Source: Candidatus Bipolaricaulis sp.
GTDB taxonomy: Bacteria; Bipolaricaulota; Bipolaricaulia; Bipolaricaulales; Bipolaricaulaceae
Reading direction: 5' to 3'
Length of the DNA: 7,256 bases
Assembly (NCBI GenBank): GCA_020062805.1
Contig: JAGUVP010000242.1
Location: forward strand, 1-7,256
Position 1 is the stretch's first letter, and each line of letters opens with the position of its first letter. The notes beneath the pieces were generated by a model. That model saw nothing but the letters and a program-made list of their open reading frames with translations, was not told the DNA's origin and did no database searches. This document shows positions 1 to 5,853 of the stretch, piece by piece. The translations under genes were made by a program, and so were the position numbers.

Positions 1-1059
1 GCAGAGATGCGGCGGCTGGGGCGGGAGCTGGCGGTTCCCGGAGGCGGAGGGCTGTTCTCCTGCACCATCGGTGGATCGGTGGCGGTGAACGCGATTCCGC
101 ATGCATTGACGGAGTACGGCATGACGGGTGACCATGTGCTTTCCCTTGATGTCGTGCTCCCCTCCGGCGAATTCATCCGCACGGGCTCAGCAGCTAACCC
201 CGGATCCGATCCCATCGAACGCTATGCCAACGGCCCCGACCTTACAGGGCTGTTCGTGGGGTCCTATGGCATCTTCGGGATCATCGCTTCGGTGGTATAC
301 CGCCTGCGGAGGGCGCCCGAATCGGAGAGATTCGCGATGTACGCGTTCGAGGACTACTGCGCAGCGGCGGATGCGGCGTGTGGCATTCAGACTCAAGAGG
401 CAGCCACGTTCCTCGTGGGACTCTTCGGGGGTCCCAAGCCTGCGGGCCTGGACGGAGATGCCTTCCTGCACATCATCGTGAGGGGCGATGCGACACCGAC
501 AGCTGAGCGGCTGGCACGAGCCAAGGCTGTCTGCGAGGCTAGGGGAGGGCGTCGGGTTTCAGCCGATGGCACGCGCAGCTACTGGGAGGAACACATGTAC
601 TCGTGGTTGCGAAACACTCCTCCCGGACCATATTACAGCGATCGTCCCTATTTCTGCCCTGAGGTTGCCGGGTTTGTCTCCACCCAGGGCCTCAAGCGCG
701 CGATCGGGCTCTTCAGGGAGTTCGTACAGGAGCACAGGGAGGAGTTCGATCGTTTCGGGATTCGGATCAAGGGGGTCGATGCGTACTTCTCCCGCAACGG
801 CGCCTTCCTGTGGATCGACACGTTGTACGATGAGCGGCGAGAGGACGCGTGGGAGTACGGATTGCGGCTCCGGGCGCAGATCGCGGATCTCATGTTTTCC
901 GAGGGGATGAGCCCTGGGGGGATTGGCGCTGGACTGACGCCGTTGATCATGCCCAGGCTTGGCGCCTACAGCGGACTCGTGGAGACACTCAAGAGAACGC
1001 TAGATCCAAAAGGAGTTCTCAACCCAGGGGTCTTGGTTCAGAGTGGAGGCATGCCGTGA
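1..1059 (+). CDS. FAD-linked oxidase, GlcD-type subunit (5' end cut by window)
   Basis: Catalytic flavoprotein subunit of a probable 2-hydroxyacid (glycolate/D-lactate type) dehydrogenase in the PCMH/VAO-like FAD-binding superfamily. The reading frame is open from the first base, so the ATG at base 7 is an internal Met and the true start lies upstream. The visible part begins late in the FAD domain: the PGGGG-x6-IGGSVAVN stretch (fragment residues 13-30) matches the family's FAD-binding loop, followed by a region ending near IIASVVYRL that closes the domain. The C-terminal cap ends in the conserved LDPKGVLNPG tail. The stop TGA overlaps the GTG start of the Fe-S subunit gene, supporting a two-protein complex. 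The missing N-terminus should hold the first FAD-binding segment. The family assignment is firm. The substrate cannot be read from the sequence, because many paralogues share this architecture. Confidence 0.88.
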   Translation, partial: AEMRRLGRELAVPGGGGLFSCTIGGSVAVNAIPHALTEYGMTGDHVLSLDVVLPSGEFIRTGSAANPGSDPIERYANGPDLTGLFVGSYGIFGIIASVVYRLRRAPESERFAMYAFEDYCAAADAACGIQTQEAATFLVGLFGGPKPAGLDGDAFLHIIVRGDATPTAERLARAKAVCEARGGRRVSADGTRSYWEEHMYSWLRNTPPGPYYSDRPYFCPEVAGFVSTQGLKRAIGLFREFVQEHREEFDRFGIRIKGVDAYFSRNGAFLWIDTLYDERREDAWEYGLRLRAQIADLMFSEGMSPGGIGAGLTPLIMPRLGAYSGLVETLKRTLDPKGVLNPGVLVQSGGMP

Positions 1060-2198
1060 CGTTGGACAATTACCGTGATCAGGTGTACAGCTGCTTGAGG
1101 TGTGGGTTTTGCTTTGATCTGCCCGCAGAGGGGAATCGTCGTATCTGCCCACCGTACTGCGCGCATGGGTTCGAGTCCTACGGGGCGCGGGGGAAGCTGG
1201 CGGCTGCGCGGGCGCTGCTCGACGGCGAGCTGGAGATCGATGCTGAGGTGGCCAATCGACTGTACGCCTGTACGGAGTGCGGGGCGTGTGAGTCTCAGTG
1301 CTTTAAGTACCTACCCCTGAGCGAGATCTACCGAGCGATGAAGGAGAGGGTAGTGGAGCTTGGATGGCTTCCCGAGGTGTTCCAGTCCTTTGCCGACGCG
1401 GTGAAGGAGCAGGGGAACCCGTACTCCAAGGAGGGGAAGGATCGACTGGCATGGTTGCCCGATCGGCGTCGGGTGGGAGGGAGAGCCAGCGTTCTGCTGT
1501 TCTCCGGCTGTACACCGTCGTACCTCAGACGAGGCATCGCGCGGAGCGCTTTCCAGGTACTGGAAGCGTTGGGAAGCCCGTTCACGCTTCTCGCTGACGA
1601 GCAATGCTGTGGGCATCCATTCCTCTCCTTGGGGCTGGTGTCTCAGGCTCAGGCAGTGGCGGAACGGAATCTTGAAGCCATTCTGGGATCAGGGGCGGAG
1701 ACCGTGGTGACCCCTTGCCCCGGATGTCTCAAGACCTTCCGGGTGGATATGCCGCTGTTGCTCAAGAAGAAGCTGCCGTTCGAGGTGCTTCACCTAACAG
1801 AATACGTGGCACGCGAGATGGAACGCGGGGGAGTCTATTTTCGAAGGAACCCGGGCCTCGTCACGTACCATGACCCGTGCAATCTCGGGCGCGGACTGGG
1901 CGTCTACGATGCACCGCGACGTGTGGCTACCGCCGTTCCTGGCGTGCGGTTGGTGGAGATGCCGCGCGCCAGGCAGGCCGCGTTCTGCTGTGGCCATGGT
2001 GGGTTCGTCCGAGCTGTGGATCTTGATGTAGCGAAGGAGAGCGCCGCGGACCGCTGGGCTGAAGCAGTGGGGACCGGAGCTGAAGCAGTGCTGAGCGCCT
2101 GCCCGGCCTGCGAGACGGCGTTTCTGGAGGCACGGGCCTCCACGGGCTCCCCAGTGGAAGTGCTGGACATCGTGGAGTTCTTGGCCAGGGCGCTCTAG
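1056..2198 (+). CDS. GlcF/HdrD-like iron-sulfur subunit with two CCG domains
   Basis: Electron-transfer partner (380 aa) of the upstream flavoprotein, expected to pass electrons from FADH2 through two [4Fe-4S] clusters to quinone or another carrier. The N-terminal ferredoxin-like part has Cys13, 16, 19 and 31-Pro for one cluster and Cys72, 75, 78 and 82 for the other. Two CCG (cysteine-rich, DUF224) domains follow: Cys152 with Cys184-Cys185-Gly, and Cys311-Cys312-Gly-His. This is the layout of GlcF, LutA and HdrD. I chose GTG 1056 because TGGAGG (1044-1049) lies six bases upstream, it overlaps the previous stop by four bases, and homologues begin just before the first Cys cluster. A longer open frame reaching back to 849 only covers the neighbour's coding sequence. 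The spacing between Cys19 and Cys31 is longer than the usual CxxCxxCxxxCP. Function as a dehydrogenase subunit is likely; the substrate is unknown. Confidence 0.88.
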   Translation: MTLDNYRDQVYSCLRCGFCFDLPAEGNRRICPPYCAHGFESYGARGKLAAARALLDGELEIDAEVANRLYACTECGACESQCFKYLPLSEIYRAMKERVVELGWLPEVFQSFADAVKEQGNPYSKEGKDRLAWLPDRRRVGGRASVLLFSGCTPSYLRRGIARSAFQVLEALGSPFTLLADEQCCGHPFLSLGLVSQAQAVAERNLEAILGSGAETVVTPCPGCLKTFRVDMPLLLKKKLPFEVLHLTEYVAREMERGGVYFRRNPGLVTYHDPCNLGRGLGVYDAPRRVATAVPGVRLVEMPRARQAAFCCGHGGFVRAVDLDVAKESAADRWAEAVGTGAEAVLSACPACETAFLEARASTGSPVEVLDIVEFLARAL

Positions 2199-2240
2199 AC
2201 GCGTATACAACCTGCTGGCGCAGTGATCGGAGGGTGAGAG

Positions 2241-3530
2241 ATGGATCCACGTGAGGCACGGAGAGACGCAATCCGAAACCTGTGGAAGACCACGACTCTG
2301 TCGGGCATTGATGTGTACCCGCTCGCGGCTGCCGTTGCCGAAATGGCCAACCGGGGATTTGCGATGCCCACCGCACGCAGCCTCCTGGCAAGGGCCGAGG
2401 AGGAGTACAGGTCGAACCATTGGGACAAGCTGCTGGTGACGGCGGCTCTCATCAACAAGGAGATCCACGCGGCGCTTGAGGGGGGATCTCGGGGAGTGAC
2501 CGCCTACCAGGAGTACCTGGACGAACTCCACGACCCGGTGGTGTTCGATCCTGGTTCACTGCCGCCCGAGGAGTGCCTGGATCGGGTCAAGGGAGCTTGG
2601 GTTGGGAAATGCATCGGTGTGGCGCTTGGGGATCCCCTGGAAGGCTGGTCCGCGGAGATGATCCGTGAGCGACATGGATGGATCACCGACTACCTCACGC
2701 GACCGAGCATGGCCAACGATGACACGGCCTACCAGATCTTGGCGCTCCATGCGGTTGATGAACACGGCCCTGACTTCTCGAGCGAGCAGCTTGCCCTGGA
2801 GTGGGTTGAGCATCTGCCTCACGCGTTTACGGCGGAATGGGTAGCTTTGGAGAATATCAAAGCGGGGATGATGCCTCCGGAGAGCGGCTGGTTTCGGAAC
2901 CCTTGTGCGGAATGGGTGGGATCTCAGATGCGATCGGAGGTGTTCGGTCTCCTGGCTCCCATGCGGCCCGATCTCGCGGCCTCCCTCGCGTTTCGAGATG
3001 CGATCATCTCTCACCGCGGCGAGGGACTCGTGGGGGGTATCTTCTGCGCGGTGCTCATAAGCGTTGCTTTCTCGGGGCGGTCAGCTGAAGACCTCCTCTC
3101 GGCCGCTCTGTCATGGGTCCCTGCGCATAGCCAGTTTCGGCGGCTGGTGGAAGCGACGATGTCATGGTGCGCTGATCTTGGCCAGTTCGATGCTGTGCTC
3201 CACCGGGTCGAGCGCGAGGTCGAGCGATACCATTGGATTCACACGCTCCCCAACATCGCGGCCGTGGTGGCCGGACTCTGTCTGGGCGAGGGTGATTTCG
3301 AACGTTCGATGCTCAGGACTCTCCACTGCGGGTTTGACACAGATTGCTCGACGGGGCAGACTGCGGCTTTGCTGGGCACGTTGTTGGGATACCGTCGTCT
3401 ACCGGAGCGGTGGACGACGTCGATCGGCGACAGCTTCCAGAGCTACGTCATCGGGTTCGAGACCATGAGGTTCGATGAGCTTGCTGCATGGACCGTTCGA
3501 TGCGGCCGGCGCGTTCTGGGATCCCGATGA
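2241..3530 (+). CDS. ADP-ribosylglycohydrolase family protein
   Basis: Predicted binuclear-metal hydrolase of the DraG/ARH fold (429 aa), a family that cleaves ADP-ribose or related ribosyl groups from proteins, nucleosides or small molecules. The catalytic domain starts near residue 115 with DRVKGAWVGKCIGVALGDPLEG, the usual first helix and glycine-rich loop. The first metal-binding motif is Asn159-Asp-Asp-Thr162 (the family often has TDDT). The second is Asp366-Thr-Asp368 within HCGFDTDCSTGQTAALLG, matching the family's C-terminal DTD signature. About 110 residues precede the core, mostly predicted helix with no recognised motif, so the protein is longer than a minimal family member of roughly 300 aa. 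The start ATG has GGAGGG (2229-2234) six bases upstream. It follows the Fe-S gene by 42 bases and precedes a ribokinase, which suggests a ribose-releasing role; that step is inference. Many members of this subgroup have no known substrate. Confidence 0.85.
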   Translation: MDPREARRDAIRNLWKTTTLSGIDVYPLAAAVAEMANRGFAMPTARSLLARAEEEYRSNHWDKLLVTAALINKEIHAALEGGSRGVTAYQEYLDELHDPVVFDPGSLPPEECLDRVKGAWVGKCIGVALGDPLEGWSAEMIRERHGWITDYLTRPSMANDDTAYQILALHAVDEHGPDFSSEQLALEWVEHLPHAFTAEWVALENIKAGMMPPESGWFRNPCAEWVGSQMRSEVFGLLAPMRPDLAASLAFRDAIISHRGEGLVGGIFCAVLISVAFSGRSAEDLLSAALSWVPAHSQFRRLVEATMSWCADLGQFDAVLHRVEREVERYHWIHTLPNIAAVVAGLCLGEGDFERSMLRTLHCGFDTDCSTGQTAALLGTLLGYRRLPERWTTSIGDSFQSYVIGFETMRFDELAAWTVRCGRRVLGSR

Positions 3531-3589
3531 ACACGTGAAGCGGGGGATCAGGAACCCGACGGGCTAGCATGCAGGGAGATGATGTAGGG

Positions 3590-4537
3590 ATGAGCATTGC
3601 TGTCATCGGCAGCATCAACATGGACCTTGTGGCTGAGGTCAAGCGGTTGCCGACCCCAGGCGAGACGGTGAAGGCCCTCCGCTTTGAGTCCTATCCGGGT
3701 GGAAAGGGGGCGAATCAGGCTGTTGCTGCAGCGCGCCTGGGCTCCACTGTGAAGATGCTGGGCAAGGTCGGCGACGATGAACTTGGCGCGGAACTGATCC
3801 AAGTTCTGAAGAACGAGGGAGTAGATACGCATTGGATCGTTCGCGAGGCAGACTGCCCCACGGGTAGGGCATGTGTCTGGGTGGATGAGGAGGGCGAGAA
3901 CTCCATCGTGTTCTGGCCGGGAGCTAACGCGCGGGTGAGCCGTGCGTATGTGGATCATGTGCTCCCGATCCTGAGCGCGGCGCAAGTGATCCTGCTCCAG
4001 TTGGAGATACCTGTCGAGACGGTGGCCGATGTGCTGAGGGCCTTGCCACGGCCTGGGCCGACGGTGATCTTGGACCCGGCACTCGCATCGGCAGCCCTCT
4101 CCCTCCCGCTGGCCCGGGTGGACATTCTGACGCCGAACCGCGGGGAGCTTGAGCTGCTGTCGGGCGAGCGCAACCAGCGTGCGGCGGCCAGGCAGCTGTT
4201 GGGGCAAGGGGTTGGCTATGTGATCTGCAAGAATGGCGCGCAAGGGTGCAGCGTGTTCTCCCGAGGGGGGACTGCCGACTATCCGGCCGTCAGAGTGCGG
4301 GCGGTAGATACAACTGCGGCGGGAGATGCCTTCAACGGCGCATTGGCGGCGGCATTGGCAGCTGGCCGAAGGGTCGAGGAGGCGATTCAATGGGGGAACG
4401 CCGCGGGCGCGTTCGCTGCAACGCGAAAAGGTGCCCAGCCGTCGCTCCCCCATGTCGACGATCTCCGGGGAATCCTCTGCCCCCAGGATGGGGAGAACGG
4501 GGTTGACCTGCTCGGCCCGCAGGCAGCCCAGCCTTAG
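3590..4537 (+). CDS. rbsK: Ribokinase (PfkB family)
   Basis: Cytoplasmic kinase (315 aa) that phosphorylates D-ribose to ribose 5-phosphate using ATP. GSINMD at residues 7-12 is the N-terminal ribose-binding strand, with Asn10 and Asp12 in the usual positions. GGKGANQ (37-43) is PfkB signature 1, and Glu139 in the QLEIP strand corresponds to a substrate/metal-site residue. TPNRGE (181-186) is the conserved central motif. DTTAAGDAFNGA (240-251) is signature 2, with the anion hole and catalytic base Asp246. The length fits the family. I prefer ATG 3590 because homologues start with a short MxIAVIGS strand. The in-frame ATG at 3569 would add seven residues, and AGGGAG (3573-3578) lies between the two, 11 bases before the chosen start. 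It lies 59 bases after the glycohydrolase gene and could use ribose released by it (inference). A related pentose or nucleoside kinase activity is the main alternative. Confidence 0.9.
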   Translation: MSIAVIGSINMDLVAEVKRLPTPGETVKALRFESYPGGKGANQAVAAARLGSTVKMLGKVGDDELGAELIQVLKNEGVDTHWIVREADCPTGRACVWVDEEGENSIVFWPGANARVSRAYVDHVLPILSAAQVILLQLEIPVETVADVLRALPRPGPTVILDPALASAALSLPLARVDILTPNRGELELLSGERNQRAAARQLLGQGVGYVICKNGAQGCSVFSRGGTADYPAVRVRAVDTTAAGDAFNGALAAALAAGRRVEEAIQWGNAAGAFAATRKGAQPSLPHVDDLRGILCPQDGENGVDLLGPQAAQP

Positions 4538-4674
4538 CCTTCCTGGTATCCCCCCGGAAGCGGGCCGATCTCCGTAGCGCTCAGCCACGATGAGGGTCGT
4601 CGTGCCTCGAGCGCTGGCCTCCCTCCAGCACCTTCTTCGCCTGGCAACGATCTCCTGCGCACCAAGGGTACCCC
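4538..4674 (+). other. Non-coding stretch before the ABC promoter
   Basis: This segment separates the ribokinase stop from the transporter promoter. I see no credible gene: an open frame starting at ATG 4590 runs through the promoter and leader with no ribosome-binding site and no recognisable protein. Two short stems are visible (CCCG/CGGG around 4551-4564, and GCTGG 4613-4617 with CCAGC 4625-4629), but neither is followed by a T run, so no convincing terminator for the upstream operon can be called. Confidence 0.5.
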
Positions 4675-4703
4675 TTGACAGCGCCCCCGGCTGGACGTAC
4701 GTT
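4675..4703 (+). promoter_or_regulatory. Sigma70-type promoter for the ABC operon
   Basis: TTGACA at 4675-4680 is a perfect -35 hexamer. Exactly 17 bases later TACGTT (4698-4703) is a moderate -10 box that keeps the first T, the A and the last T. Transcription would begin near 4709-4711, giving a leader of about 165 nt before the transporter's GTG start. No operator-like inverted repeat is obvious over the hexamers. The call rests on sequence match and on its position ahead of the leader and terminator. Confidence 0.65.
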
Positions 4704-4740
4704 ACGAGTTGCGATGCTCAAGACGACACGGAAGGAGGGG

Positions 4741-4785
4741 GTGATCTCCCGGAAGCCGACCTTCTACGGGTATTGGTTCGCGTAG
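4741..4785 (+). CDS. Putative aromatic-rich leader peptide (14 aa)
   Basis: Short open frame reading MISRKPTFYGYWFA then TAG. Five of the six residues in FYGYWF (positions 8-13) are aromatic: two Phe, two Tyr and one Trp, in AT-richer codons (TTC, TAC, TAT, TGG, TTC) than the surroundings. AAGGAGG (4732-4738) lies just upstream, but only two bases from the GTG, which is closer than normal. An in-frame ATG at 4714 would give a 23-residue form starting almost at the predicted transcript start; both forms share the same end. Placed ahead of switchable hairpins, a terminator and a TrpXYZ-type transporter, it resembles leader peptides of amino-acid attenuators such as trp and pheA, where ribosome stalling at scarce aminoacyl-tRNA controls termination. 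The peptide is unlikely to have a function of its own. Translation is unproven. Confidence 0.5.
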   Translation: MISRKPTFYGYWFA

Positions 4786-4829
4786 GGGCGTGACCTCTCC
4801 CACCGTGGAGGGGCAGAGCGCCCCGTCAA

Positions 4830-4856
4830 CCGCAAGCACGAAGCTTGCGGCTTTTT
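4830..4856 (+). terminator. Intrinsic terminator before the ABC operon genes
   Basis: A perfect 8-bp stem, CCGCAAGC (4830-4837) with GCTTGCGG (4843-4850), closes a 5-base loop (ACGAA) and is followed by CTTTTTGTTT. It lies downstream of the promoter at 4675 and only eight bases before the Shine-Dalgarno sequence of the next gene. Transcripts from that promoter must therefore pass it to express the transporter, which is the arrangement of a conditional terminator. It could also stop read-through from the ribokinase operon. Confidence 0.85.
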
Positions 4857-4863
4857 GTTTGTC

Positions 4864-4870
4864 AAGGAGG
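4864..4870 (+). promoter_or_regulatory. Shine-Dalgarno site fixing the GTG start at 4875
   Basis: AAGGAGG ends four bases before GTG 4875. It decides the start of the substrate-binding protein: the longer frame that opens with TTG at 4845 would begin inside the terminator stem. An ATG at 4873 in another frame overlaps this GTG but gives only seven codons before TAG. Confidence 0.75.
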
Positions 4871-4874
4871 GAAT

Positions 4875-5843
4875 GTGCGGAGACTTTGCGTATTAGCGTT
4901 GCTCATGGCACTCACGGTCGGCTGCCTCGGTCAACCGATCGTGATCGGCATCACCCAGATCGTAGACCACCCCGCTCTCAACGCGGTGCGGGACGGGGTC
5001 ATCGCCGTGCTACGTGAGGCCGGCTACGTGGATGGCCAGAACGTGAGGTACATCCTGGCCAACGCCCAGGGAGACCTCTCGGTGGCCATTTCCATCGCCC
5101 AGAACTTCCAGGCCCAGCACGTGGGGCTTGTCGTCGCCATCGCCACCCCCACTTCTCAGGCAGCCGTGCAGGTGTTCCAAGGCACGGCGGTGCCGGTCCT
5201 CTTCTCCGCGGTCACCGATCCGGTGGGGGCAGGGCTCACCAACTACCCCAACGTGACAGGGGTCTCCGACCTGATCGACGTGGCCGCAGACCTGGCGTTG
5301 CTTAAGGGACTCGTGCCCAACCTGCGCCGGGTAGGCATCGTGTACAACGCGGGGGAGGCCAACTCGGCGATCCTCACGCGAATGGCGCAGGACGCTGCAC
5401 CGAACCTGGGATTGGTGATCGTGACGGCGGCCGCCGACGGCACCGCTGGCGTGCTCCCGGCGGCCCAGTCGTTGGTGGGGCGCGTGGACGCGCTCTACGT
5501 GACGACCGACAACACGGTCGCCGCGGCGCTCGAGGCCGTGGTCCAGGTAGCGACCGCAGCCAAGATTCCGTTCCTGATGGCCGATCCGACGAGTCTGGAA
5601 CGAGGGGCGCTTGTTTGCACAGGGTTCGACTACTCTGACCACGGGCAGCTCACCGGGGAGGTCGTGTTGCGCGTCCTCAAGGGGGAGAAACCGGCTCAGA
5701 TCCCGGTCACCTACCAGAGGGGAACCCAGGTATGGCTGAACCTCGATGCCGCTGCAGCGATGGGGTTCTCCTTCCCGCAGGAAGTACTGGCCCGGGCCAC
5801 GGGAGTCCTCCTCGGCGGCAAGCGATTCGTGCTCGGGGGGTGA
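4875..5843 (+). CDS. ABC transporter substrate-binding lipoprotein, TrpX-like (COG2984)
   Basis: Extracytoplasmic binding protein (322 aa) of an ABC importer, in the family that includes streptococcal TrpX, which binds L-tryptophan. A short signal sequence (Arg2-Arg3, hydrophobic stretch 4-15) ends in T-V-G-C with Cys17 as the likely lipidated residue; Thr at -3 is tolerated but not the commonest lipobox residue. The mature part begins with the hallmark strand IVIGITQIVDHPALN (22-36). Further family motifs are visible: AIATPTSQAA, VLFSAVTDPVGAGL, NVTGVSDLIDV, GIVYNAGEANS, a TTDNTV loop, and GFDYSDHGQLTG near the end. The two-lobed type I periplasmic fold is expected. GTG is chosen because of AAGGAGG four bases upstream and because it puts the signal peptide first. 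The permease gene follows after 10 bases. Expression probably depends on the attenuator-like leader. Aromatic amino-acid specificity is inferred from family and leader, since members may bind other ligands. Confidence 0.88.
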   Translation: MRRLCVLALLMALTVGCLGQPIVIGITQIVDHPALNAVRDGVIAVLREAGYVDGQNVRYILANAQGDLSVAISIAQNFQAQHVGLVVAIATPTSQAAVQVFQGTAVPVLFSAVTDPVGAGLTNYPNVTGVSDLIDVAADLALLKGLVPNLRRVGIVYNAGEANSAILTRMAQDAAPNLGLVIVTAAADGTAGVLPAAQSLVGRVDALYVTTDNTVAAALEAVVQVATAAKIPFLMADPTSLERGALVCTGFDYSDHGQLTGEVVLRVLKGEKPAQIPVTYQRGTQVWLNLDAAAAMGFSFPQEVLARATGVLLGGKRFVLGG

Positions 5844-5853
5844 ACGGGAGAAC

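Larger units (their letters stand above)
4710..4874 (+). promoter_or_regulatory. Structured 5' leader, candidate attenuator
   Basis: Predicted untranslated leader between the promoter and the substrate-binding protein gene. From 5' to 3' it holds a short leader ORF (4741-4785) and the stem CTACG/CGTAG (4764-4768 with 4781-4785), which contains the leader ORF's stop codon. Next is a long hairpin, GGGGCG (4785-4790) with CGCCCC (4819-4824), enclosing CCTCTCC (4794-4800) with GGAGGGG (4807-4813). A competing hairpin pairs GGGGC (4810-4814) with GCCCC (4820-4824). Last comes an intrinsic terminator ending 15 bases before the start codon. The order promoter, leader peptide, switchable stems, terminator and gene is that of an attenuator. 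I looked for conserved T-box, SAM, TPP, lysine, cobalamin, FMN and fluoride riboswitch motifs by eye and recognised none. Alternatives are an unknown riboswitch, or simple read-through control. Confidence 0.55.

Noticed and set aside
1794..2531. Open frame on the - strand (245 codons) spanning the end of the Fe-S gene and the start of the glycohydrolase gene
   Set aside because: It crosses two well-supported + strand genes and their ribosome-binding site and has no recognisable protein features.
3548..4588. Long open frame on the - strand (346 codons) opposite the ribokinase gene
   Set aside because: It mirrors a clearly conserved ribokinase on the + strand, its translation is Arg/Pro/His-rich with no family motif, and such frames are common opposite GC-rich genes.
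4613..4629. GCTGG/CCAGC hairpin as a terminator of the ribokinase operon
   Set aside because: Only five base pairs and no following T run.
4710..4850. Tryptophan T-box or other known riboswitch
   Set aside because: I could not find the T-box sequence (AGGGTGGNACCGCG-like) or core motifs of common riboswitch classes; a covariance-model search would be decisive.
4845..4874. Ten-residue N-terminal extension of the binding protein from TTG 4845
   Set aside because: The start would lie inside the terminator stem with no ribosome-binding site, and it would place residues before an otherwise normal signal peptide.
4873..4896. Seven-codon ORF from ATG 4873 overlapping the binding-protein start
   Set aside because: It shares the Shine-Dalgarno site but ends at once, has no notable codon content, and is expected by chance next to the GTG start.
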